NCBI GenBank assembly: GCA_037783545.1
Contig: JBBELK010001059.1
Location: 186,001-250,000, forward strand
Source: Henricia sp. BOLD:AAB3569
Lineage: Eukaryota; Echinodermata; Asteroidea; Spinulosida; Echinasteridae
Direction of reading: 5' to 3'
Length of the DNA stretch: 64,000 bases
A model generated the notes under the pieces. That model searched no databases, was not told where the DNA came from, and was given only the letters and a program-made list of their open reading frames with translations. A program made the translations under genes and the position numbers. Shown here in pieces: positions 41,701-53,700 of the stretch; position 1 is the first letter of the stretch, and every line of letters starts with the position of its first letter.

Positions 41701-44700
41701 TACACACAAACATTGAATTTCAGTGGCATTTGTTCAAATAAAAATAATTATTTTCTACTGGGAAACCACTTTCAATCATTAAAAACACTTGGAAATCTTA
41801 AAAAGCATGTCACACTTTTGGACCCCTAATTTTGGGAATTACCCATATAGCACTGTGCCGCGTCATATCGCACGATCTTTTGGCACCCGACTACTACCAA
41901 GGCTCGTTCTGTTGCTATGGTAGCGCTCTGATTTGATCGCATAACTAATTAGCCTTTTTTAAGTATAGCGGACACAATAGGAGGGCGCACTTTGCAGAGG
42001 GTATAAAATCGACTAAAATGCAAAATAACTCAGTTTTTCACTTTACACTTATTAATATTATTTATAATTCTGTCTATGTATTATAATTACAACATGTAAA
42101 TCAAGTTTTTGGAAAGAAATACAATTGATAAAAAAATTCATACCCAAATGAAATTGCGCCCTCTCCTTTTGTTCCGCCATACTTCTAAAAGGCTAATTGA
42201 TTGCTTTCGATGACGTAGAACATCCGGGAATGTTTGGTGGTCAACTGTCACGCAAGTACGCGCGTCAATAGACGCACATGAACACGCGTAAAAAATACTC
42301 ACCAGCGTATTTTCTTTCGAAGATGCCGCACGCGGGCGTTGTGATACGTTCAAATTATTGAGCATGCACTCGGCTTGTTAAAACGAAAGTGCTTTTACTT
42401 GATCGCGATGTTTAGCCTCAAGAAAGAAATGCGTTTTTATCTTTCTCGATACAACAGCCATGGCGCAACAACATAAAGATAGTTCAAGCAACAGAGTTAA
42501 GTGCAACCAATGCGCTTTTCTTGCTCTTTTTGCCGGTTATTACTCGAGCCACGTGGGTCATGAAAAATGCCCACCAAAATGGTGGATGGAAGGGGTGACG
42601 TCACCGGAAAGCAATCAATAGCAGTGCACATACTATCAACGACAGCTCACGAATGGGTAATGACGTTCAACCTATCAGCGATTAAGCTTTCTTCGTGATT
42701 CGATCCCGAGAACTGATGGGCGAGCATCCCCAGCAGGTCGGGGTACGAGACTAGGATGACCCAGGTTATCAAGGTTACATTATGCTAAAGATGCAAAATG
42801 CACCCCTAAAACTGATGTATTAAAGAAATGAAACGTTGGTCCAAAAGTACAATATGATCATGGCTCATTCCCAAAATTAGGGGTCCAAAATTGTTGGTGT
42901 CTCAGTTACGTACGACACTCTCTGCTTCAAAAATCACCACTTATGACCACAAATTCTCAGTAATGGACTGTGGCCTGTGATTATAGGGGGCAGCATCATT
43001 TTCTTCAATATTTTGTTCTCCGATTCCTGAAAAATATTTAAAACAAAAGACCATAAAAGCTTATAATTTGTACCATGGTATTGAATAGGAGTTTGGTGTC
43101 CCGGGTTACCTACGCCAATGAAAACTGGCCGTAGAATGAGTTTTCATTAACCTTGGTGCCATATTTACACGCGAACAAATTAAATTTAAGTGGCATTTGT
43201 TGAAATAAAAATACTTATTATCTACTGGGAAACCACTTTCAATCACTAAAAACACTTGGAAATCTTAAAAAGGATGTCACACTTTTGGACCCCTAATTTT
43301 GGGAATGACCCTCATACAAAATAATATTCTTTCAAATAGTTTGGTTTTTACTGTGACCGTTTAACTAAATCAAAAAGTATGCTTACCCCTGAAGAAGCCC
43401 CTGAGGTACCTAGAATGGACATTGCCAAAAAGAGAGAGAAAAAAACACGTTCAGCATTTAATCCAATGTTTGTTTTTTTCTTTCCCTGCCACTAATTCCA
43501 TTTGCACATGAATTTTGTTATTAATTCTAGGAACAGCACCATTACATAACTAAAGAATAATGTTGATAAACTGCCTTGTAGAAATTTCAGCCACATAGAT
43601 GCAGTAATACTTCAGAAAACGTGGAAAATCCATACATGGTTTTTGTGTTGAATGAATCGCCTGCAAACAATTATTTCTCTATTTTATCCAATAGGGCGAC
43701 ACTTTTTGCGTAGAAAGTCATGTAAGGGCAACACGGTCGGTTAGGGCGACAATTTGGTGTAACCCCAATATTTTGGAGGTCAAAAACCATTTTTTGTTAA
43801 TCGAGAACCATTTTTATTAGGTCTAGAACCATCTCTCTTAGGTATGGAACCATTTTTGGAAGCTCTGGGTACAGAAATTTGGTGTCCAATCGATGTCTTC
43901 TAGCCGAAATTTCGGTGGTCGTTTGGGAAAGTTTTACCGGTGCGTCGCCCGTTTGCAGCATTAAGAAGAAGAATTATTATTATTATTATTATTTTAAAAA
44001 CATAATAATAATAATAGTGGTTTCTAATACAGCGCACATGTCCACCCTGCGGGGTGCTCCTGGCGCTGTTACCAATATTACCGCTGCCATCAGGGAATCA
44101 CCAGAACCATTTCGCTGGCTGCTGGCCAGGCGCTCGATCAACCCTATCAGTAGTTAGATTGTGGCATTCCCCTTAACAGCTTCCCAAATATCGCTTGGGT
44201 TGACGAGGCAACTGGGATTAAGTGCCTTGCCCAGGGACACAGGCGCAGTGGTCATAGTGGGGCTAGAACCCACAACCTCTGATTGAGAGTCCCGCTTCAT
44301 ACCCACTAGACCACATAAGCACCTTCAGTTGGCAATTTCTCCCACAAAGGTACCACATTTTACGTGGGAAAAATCATGAACACTTTTTGTCGGATTTTTC
44401 TTGTCAACTCGTGAAGTAAAATTTTGGGTAACTGCAAATGATGTATTGGGGCTTTTGAAAGAAAGCCTGACCATTGCTTGAGGGTGATGAGAACGAGCCT
44501 AGCAGGGAAGCGTCCAATACCAGCTGAGCGTTTATGGCCATCGGGTTGCTCTCCGATTGCAGTGTTTTGTACATCGTCTCTTGCTGAGAGGTGAAGTTCT
44601 CTATTGATATCATGGGTGGAGTTACCTAAAGCACGAAAAAACAAAAGAATTCTCATCATATACTCTCCAAAAAAACAAATGCAATATCTGGTACAGACCA

Positions 44701-47700
44701 TATATAATAGCCGCCATTTCGTGGGGCACCTTTTGTTACTTAAACCGTTCAACAATGGAAGCACAATATGTGCAACCATGCATGTCCTCAAGGAACAAAA
44801 ACAAAGAAACTGCCCCACGAAATGGCGGCTATTCAATACGGTCTCTTGAAATGAAACGACCAATCTTGGGATGAGAGAAAAATTGGGTTCATAGGGAAAA
44901 TCAGAGGGAGTACACTACGCGCAATTAGTTAGGGATATTGATATGTTGTCAAATTTGGGACTTTTTTAAAATGACAATTTTCACCTATTCCTGTGACAAG
45001 GTGTGTCTGTCATACAGATACAATTGTCTAATCATACAGTACCGGCCAAAAGTTTGAGTACACTTGTTGAAAACTATGTATTTGCAATTTGTCTGTAAGA
45101 TTGACCCTCATTTCGTAGATTAATCACAGCTTGCCCTTTTTTGTTTACTCAACTGGGGTCCTTTTGCCATTTTACAACAGTTGTGTATGCAAGAAAGGCA
45201 AATATAGACTAGATAGCTATCTGATAGTGGTCAAGAACTGACTGGTGCCAATACTGTGCATTCAGCTAGTACAAAGTGATTTTGGACACGCTCCAGGGAC
45301 CTCAGAAAATCAGAGAACAGTCAGAACACATGCAAAAGAACCTATTACACATAATCTGTTACATTATACAATATTGTATTAATTTTTCTTATTCATACTT
45401 TTTAAAACTTGTGTGACCTTCAGAGGCTACTTTTTTAAAATATGAAGCCAGAGGTGGCTATTTTGAGGAATGAAAGATAAAGAGACATTTCTGAAGTTTC
45501 AAGGACATTTCTATGACATGCATTGAATATATTGGTTGCATAATGTGTTTTTTAAGGTATTTTGTTTGATTGTTAGGTTAGAACGAAATCCATTTTTGAC
45601 AAAAATCTGGTCACACTCCTTTAAGTCACTTGCAAAAGTTGTGGTCAAATTTCAAAATTGTTGGACAGAAGGGTAAAAATCCTCACCGTAATGTTGGCAA
45701 AAATCAACGTCGTAGTTGCCCCTAATCGATCCTCGGCCGTTACTCCCAGGGATACCACGTAGTCGTCATTTTTAGAGCCAATAGGGGGAGTGATAACGAC
45801 TTCGTTATTGACAGAGTTCAGTAGAGAGGCTTTAAATTCGGCAGTTTGCACTGTACAAAATAAAACAATGGTAACAAATGTAACACTTGTGTTACATTTT
45901 AGGCCGTCCCGGTTACGAGCGTATATTGGAAATTTGTACACAGGGTTTTTAGAAAGGCATGTTGTCACACTACCGTATTTGTAACCCTTTTTGGGCCGAA
46001 GTTTTTTGGTCTAACTTATTTCTTTTATTTTGAGACCAGACAAAGGTATTTTCTAGAAAATATGGTCTGTGTTGCCAATATGCCTCCTTCAATGTGGAAA
46101 GACCCATTTTTATTTGTTTGTGACAAACTCGGACAACATTTCAGTCAATTTATTTATTGAATGGATAGATTTTAAGGTGTTTTTTTAATTTATTGGTGTT
46201 TGAATGCTTACAAACGCGGTACGGTAAAGTGATAATTCAAAGCAAATCGTCACAACATTAAAACCCCATTGCCATTCCCTAACTGGTCTCCGGAAGTGTG
46301 ACCCGAAACGAGACTTACACGGTCTATTATTGTTTTGTCATAAAAGGAAATCATCTCGGGCGAAATCATTGCATTGGACAGTTGGACCACTTCTATCTTC
46401 CATTTGAGTGAGGTTTTCCACTCAAACAGCACTGTGGCGCAGCGATAGAGCGTCAGGCTTGCAATCGGAGGATCGTGGGTTCGAACCTCGAAGCGATCGC
46501 AGGCTTTTCCATTGGTCCGGAAAACTTAGCTGTACATCGCCACCAGCATCAGCTGGTGTAGCGGGCCCTGGCCACCAAGTCGTTAATGGGTACCTGGTGC
46601 TTGCACTGGGGAAGGAAACTGCAGACCCGAGCAGTAGTCGGCTCTATCGCTGGGTTATACGCAGGCTCAAAAGCCAAGAAGTCGGGAGTTGAGCACCCGC
46701 AGCAAAGCGCGGATACCGCGCATGCCCCTTTCTTTACTTTCCACTTTAATAAACAGTTCATTAAAATTTGGGAGCATTGCAAAGCCTGTACACTGATTTT
46801 AATACTTACCGAAGTATCTATACTGCACAATGCCCTCCCAGTCGCTCCAACCTTCGCATTTAACGTGCACAGTGTCCCGCGCCGCGATGCTGTACCGATC
46901 GACACTGCAATCGCCGCGTATTGGCGGCTTGTTCAATTGAATCTTCATGCCAGCTAAGCCGGAGCTGTGCTTGTCGTTGTCGGCATTTGCAACGATCAAA
47001 AACGTTGAGTATTGAGGGTAGTCCGCGAAGAATTCCTTCTTGATATACAGAAACTCTGAGGTCACTCCTGAATGTTAAAAACACCTTACATGATTAGAAA
47101 ACATTTGAAAACAGGAACAACAGCATAACATAACTAAAGAATAATGTTGATAAACTGCCTTGTAGAAATTTCAGCCACATAGATGGGTAATTCCCAAAAT
47201 TAGGGGTCCAAAATGTTTGGTGTCCCAGTTACATACGACACTCTCTGCTTCAAAAATCACCACTCATGATCACATATTCTCAGTAATAGACTGTGACCTG
47301 TGATTATAGGGGGCAGCATCAGTTTCTTTAATATTTTGTTCTCTGAATCCTGAAAATTTTTCTGTAGAATGAGTTTGCATTAACCTTGGTGCCAAATCTA
47401 CACACAAACATTAAGCATGAGCGCGCTTGGAAACCGCCATTGTTGCGTCACTATCTTAAGCAAAATTTTGCTCTGCGGTTAAGGCAGGTTTTCAGTTGCT
47501 TACCGTTAACGATGTCTATGAAATAGCCTGACGCTCGGTTAACGGAAAATGGGCTGTTAAACAGCTCTATGAAATTGGGCCCAGATATATCTCTATTACG
47601 GGACGAAATGTTAACTTGGCACGTCAAATAATAATAATAATAAATAATAATAATAATAACACATGCATTTGTAAAGCGCCATCTATCTATGTAAACATAT

Positions 47701-50700
47701 TCCGAGGCGGCCGTTGCCATTATTACCGCTGCCATCAGGAAATCACCAGAACCATTTCGCTTCAACTAGGTGTGCAACCCGGCCGAGGCGCACAATCCTA
47801 TCAGCAGTTAGATTGTGGCATTCCCCATAACAGCTTCCCATATATCGCTTGGGTTGACGAGGCAACTGGGATTAAGTGCCTTGCCCAGGGACACAGACAC
47901 GTTGGTCGAAGTGGGGCTCGAACCCCCAACCTCTGACTGGGAGTCCCGCTTCATACCCACTAGACCACACGCGCTCCCAAGAAATAAAAAAAGATTTTGG
48001 AAGTCAAGGACTTTCTCGACAAACTATAAATTTTGCCTGCCCAAACAAAACTATATCCCACACAAATTTGGCGAAAATCCCATCTAAACAGACCGACTTA
48101 ATGAAGAAATTGGCTAAAAATCGCATGTCCGGCATTCCTGACTTCAGGCCGTGCTTACATCTTCTACGTTCCCCATACATTCCCTCTGGTATGCTCGCTA
48201 TTTTAATAGTCAAGGAAATTCCCAAAAGGCTCAATTTCGCCTGCCAAAACTAAAACTATATCCCGCACTTGTCCTGCAATTTTGGCCAATTTCCCATTCA
48301 TCAAATGTTAACTTTGTACGCCACACTCGACGCTCGACGCTCATACCAGGGGCCAATTTCATGGAGCTGTTTAGCAGCCGATTTTGTGCTAACGGAGGCT
48401 CCGGCTATTTCATGGAGACCGTAACCTTAAGCACTGGCAAACGTTTGCTAGCTTCAGAGGCAAATTTGCTAAACACTCGTGACGCAACAATGCCCGTTTC
48501 CAAGCACGCGCATGCTTAAGCACGCGCATGCTTAAGCACGCCGCGGCCGTGAAATAGCCTTAAAGTTAGCACACTTTTTATGCTACAGTGAGCACACGTT
48601 TTCAGCTAGCGTTTAAGCAGCGCCATGAAATTGGCCCCAGGTATTAAGTGTTATTTTGTTAATTAGGGTTTGTTTTTGCCCTTACCCGACGTATATTAGC
48701 ACTTAGTCAGTGCTTTCCCGAGACACTATGAAAAACTGATTTTCTTTACCTGTTGTAAACTGCTCCCATCCAGAGAGGTATATTTCCTTATCAGAGCCAA
48801 TCAGTGCCATCATTTTCCACTGATAACGGATCCCTGAGCAGAACGCATTGCAAGTGGCCGTCAATCGTACGCTGCCTGTCGGGTTAATGATCTGCGCTCC
48901 GTTGCCCGGTAAGAAAATCGTTCCTTGGCCAATACTGCATAAGATCAATCAAGAAATCAGATTGATGTAACAGTACTTAAAATGTTCACCTCTGTGCTTG
49001 GCCCATGGTGCGTGTGCTCTTGGGCAAGGCACTTTGCCATGAATTGCCTCTCTCCACCCAGGAGGAAATGGGTACCTGTGAGGGTAGTGAAAGCTGATGT
49101 CTGATTAGTCCCCGTCCGCATAGGCTGCTCGAGAATATAAACACTCCCCAGATGAGTAGAGAAGGATTAAAGATGAGAGTACCATGATTGGTAAACTGTT
49201 AAAAATGGCGTTATTTTCACTCACAATAAAAAGCCTATGTCAAGAAAATTACCTTGTAGAAATTTTAGTCACGTAGATGCAGTAATACTTCAGAAAATCT
49301 GAAAATCCATGTTTTTTGTGTGTGAATGAATGGTAGAAAAATTGTCTGCAGACAACTTTTTTAAAAACTCACCTTCAGTTGGCAATTTCTCCCGCAAAGG
49401 TACAATTTTACACGAAAAAACAAATCATGCGGTGTTTAATTTGTTACCATTGCAATGAACACTTTTAGTTGTTTTTTTTCTTGTCAACTCATAAAGTAAA
49501 ATTTTGGGTAACGGCAAATGTTGTAGGACTCGAGTCCAGGACTCAGACTTGAGTCCGACTCGAGTCACAATTTTCGTGAATCGGGCTCGACTCGAGTCAC
49601 ATTGGAAAATGACTCGGACTCGGACTCGACCATGATGACTCGTGACTCTAGTCACATATTTCAAAAAAATTTACAAAATATATAATCGCGTAAATATGTA
49701 CACTACCCCCACCAGGCCGACGAGGAGCACGTCATCATTTTACACATTGAGTGTACGTAACTATAGCAGATTCAGTTTCATTTTGGTGAACAAGTGACTC
49801 GTGACTCGGACTCGAGGCTAATGACTCAAGACTCGGACTCGATATTGGTGACTCGACTACAACTCTGGTTTTGAGGAATAATATTACTGAGCCCAATGAC
49901 CAGGGGTAATAAAGCAAAGCACATTGAAACGTTTGTGAAATGCACTATATAAAAATTGCACACTTATTTTTATTATTATTATTGATTCCATGGGTTTCCC
50001 ACCGTTAAAACTAAGCAATTCTTTATTATTGTTTTCTCTTCACAGGTTTATTCTAGCTTGCACATTTCACAGTCGGAGGTGTTTTAAAAATTCTAGCACT
50101 ACGATTATCACATACTTAATGGCTACTTGAGGTGGATCGCCCGGCCTCAGCTCCAGGATCAAAGAGAAGTTTCCACGGCGGATGTCTTTTTTGACGATCA
50201 CCATCAGCTCAAACTTGATTTCAGGCTTCATCAGAAAGGTGTCCCAGCTTAGAGTTGGGGTGGAATAGTTCAGGATACCGGGGCCTGAAAGGGGGAATAT
50301 TATTAAAATATTGACTGCTCATGAGGGCAATAGTTCAAATTATATACCTCATGCGTAGATTCCAGTCTTCTGATTGGTTAAAGGTGGGGCCATTGAATCG
50401 GCTAGACCCAGCGCATATATGCCCACCGGTCAATAGTCTTTGCCATGCCCCGGGCATAGTCATTTAGCGGGTTCCGGACGCGCGCATTACATGTGTTAGC
50501 ATAGCTATAGCTGTGCACCAACTATGCAGCTGTGCGCTCACGTAAACATTCATCAGGACGGTAATGGCGGAATCTCGACGTCATTTTGTCGTCTGTCGTA
50601 GATGATGAAGTCCTTAAGAAAGTAAGAGAAGTGGCCTACAGTGAAAACTGTGTCAGGTGAAATGTGCTACTAAAGTGCCAGGTGATTATGCTACAAATGT

Positions 50701-53700
50701 TTGCTGTAAATATACAACTTTTCCGCCGTAGACCAGCTTCCGAAATCGAAACGCGAAGGACCACTGTCATGACTGTACTATGATGTCTCGTTACTTTTAA
50801 CCAACCAGATGACAAAAATCTACACATTCGGTATATAAAACAAATATTGACTGCTGTTTTTTCGGGTCATGGTTAAGATTATAGGCCCTCGGTGATCTCG
50901 AAGCCATGACTATGCCCCTCGGCTTTGTATACTATATTGTCCCAATGTGATCTTGAGATGGTAGGACCACTATTTCCACAACTTGAGGTTCCATCAGAGA
51001 GGTGTCCCAGCTCAGAGTTGGGGAAAAATAGTTCAGTATACCAGGGCGTGAGGGCGATAGTATACAAATATTGACTGCAATGAGGGGCATAGTTAAGATT
51101 ATAGGTCTCTGTGATCTCGAAGCCATCTCGGTTTCCACCTTGGGGCATACCGGTAGTCATGGCTTCAAGATCACCATGACCCAAATAAAAAAAAAGTCAA
51201 TATTTGTTTTTATATGTAACAAATTTTTGTCATCTGATTGGTTAAAAGTAGACAGTCTGACAATTTGAATCGAGTTTCAAATTCGGAAACTGGTCGGAGG
51301 CAGCAAGGTCAGTATCTACCGCAAAATGTACCACTGTACGTATGGTTTGTACACAGCTATGCTACACGCACGACGCACGCGCCCGCTGCGCGCTAAAACT
51401 GATTATATACCTCATGCGCAGATTCCTGTCATCTGATTGGTTAAAAGTAGGGGCTTTGAAGCAGCTAGACCCGGCGCGTGTTCTTTGCCATGCCCCGGGC
51501 ATAGTCATTTAGCGGGTTCCGGAAGCGCGCATAACGTGCGTTAGCATAGCTATAGCTGTGCACCAACTATGCAGCTGGGCACTTCACGTAAACATTCAGC
51601 AGGATGGTAATGGCGGAATCTCGACGAAGTCGTTTTGTCATCTGTCGTAGATGATGAAGTCCTTAAGAAAATAAGAGAAGTGGCCTACAGTGAAAACTGT
51701 GTCAGGTGAAATGTGCTACTAAAGTGCCAGGTGATTATGCTACAATTTTTTGCTGTAAATATACAACTTTTCCGCCGTAGACCAGCTTCCGAAATCGAAA
51801 CTCGAAGGACCACGCCTCGGGGCGTAGTCATGGCTTCGAGATCACCTTGGGCCTATAATCTTAACCATGCCCCTCATTGCAGTCAATATTTGTATAATAT
51901 GACCGGGACATGGCAAAGACTATGCCCGGGGCATGGTCAGAATTCTACAGACATGAGGTCCAGTTTAATAAATCAGTGCCTCCTCTTTTAACCAACCAAG
52001 TGACAGACGAGTTATATTATGCAAACTATTGTCCCCGAGTGATCTTGAGATGGTATGCCTTCTATTTTCCCAGAGGCCACAGGCCACGGTCTTGGCGGAG
52101 ATTTGTTTAATCCACTTTTCAGGCAACTTGTTACAGTGCTGATTTTGTCTTGTATGTTCAATCATCCATGGCAATGACATAATGAACCTAATACAATTGG
52201 ACAGAGAATATTCTCACCTTTCCAAATATATTTGTCTTTTTTTCGGAAATATTCAGTAGTTTTGAGATATAAACTTTAAAAAGAGTATTATTTTTTTAAA
52301 GATAGTATACATGATTGGTAAACTGTTACAAATAGTTTTATTCCCCTGTGTGATTAAAGATATGCATGATTAAAACCAACCTGAGCAAAAACCAGCTCCG
52401 TACTTCGTCTAACTTTTGAGAAAACAGTCAAAAAAGAGTTTGCAGTAATTTCGCCCCAAAACCACTTCGCCCTGAACAATTGCGCCCTGAACCACGGCCT
52501 GTGCATAAAGTGGTTTGAGCGAAGTGGCATTTGGGCGATGTAGTGTTTAGACGAAGTAATTTGGGGCGAAATGGCACTCGGGCGAAGCGGTTTGGGGCGA
52601 AATGGCACTTGGGCGAAATGGTTTTAGGGCGAAATGAATTTTCGTCTCAAGAGACGAAAACTAATTGTTTTACTCATTTCTCAAAGACTATAGCACTTCA
52701 GACAAAACCATTTCAGGGGAAGTTTTTTACAGTCATCATGTTTATATTGTGTAAGTTAGGCGTAAATCTGTGAACATTTCTGATTTTCGAGATTACCAAT
52801 GATGTATACTGCCTTTAAGGACACCCTGTATGTTACTCACCTGTATTAAAACAACCCCCTTTACTGTCCGTTGTGTTGTCCAGTACAGGTATATCGGGTA
52901 TTGTTATGTTTGCATTTTCTGAGGGATATTTCTCTCCGACTCTTCGACAAAAGTACAGGAATTCTTCAAAAGCCTGGAAGCAAAAAGTAGGAAAATCAGG
53001 AAAAAAAACCAATTTCTCAATCAACACTCATAAAAGGTATAATAATAATAATAGCAGGTTTTTATATAGCGCCATTCCATATACATCATGACGCTGTTCG
53101 GCTGCTGCCATTATTACCGCTGCCGTCAGAAAATCACCAGAATCATTTCACTTCAACTAGGCCGGCAACCTGGCCAAGGCGCACAACTCTATCAGCAGTT
53201 AGATGTCGCTTGGGTTGACGAGGTAATGCATAGTTCCGAGTTTGCCTAGTTAGCCCCGCCCTCTTGGATATTGTTGCTATGGCTCACACGCTATCGTAAA
53301 AATGGTGACACACAACGCACAGAGCAATGGGACTTTCAACGAAAAGCACAGATTCATTGGAGAAAACTCAAAGGTATTTATGTTTCAGGGTCGACAGTTA
53401 TCTTAGAACACACCGAGTAAAGGGCCAGTAATACAGGGATGTCATATCATGACAAACATGTTTTTGTATCTTTTAAACAACGAAACGACCGGCCTTGAAA
53501 CCAAAAATTCACCCGGATCATCGCATACAACACTGTACAAATTGTATGGGGCAGAACATCGCGTGATGTTTTGTGAGACAGTGCACTTTGACCTATGTGG
53601 GTGATGTCTGCTAGCTCTGTTGTGATTGGTCGGCGGGTTCGGTTGATTGACAGGTCGGAACTATGCATTGAGACTAAGTGTCTTGCCCACAGAGACAGAC

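Noticed and set aside
46319-46431. 113-nt version of exon 11 using the perfect GTAAGT donor
   Set aside because: It would put exon 12 in a frame with an early stop, so only the 111-nt form could be coding.
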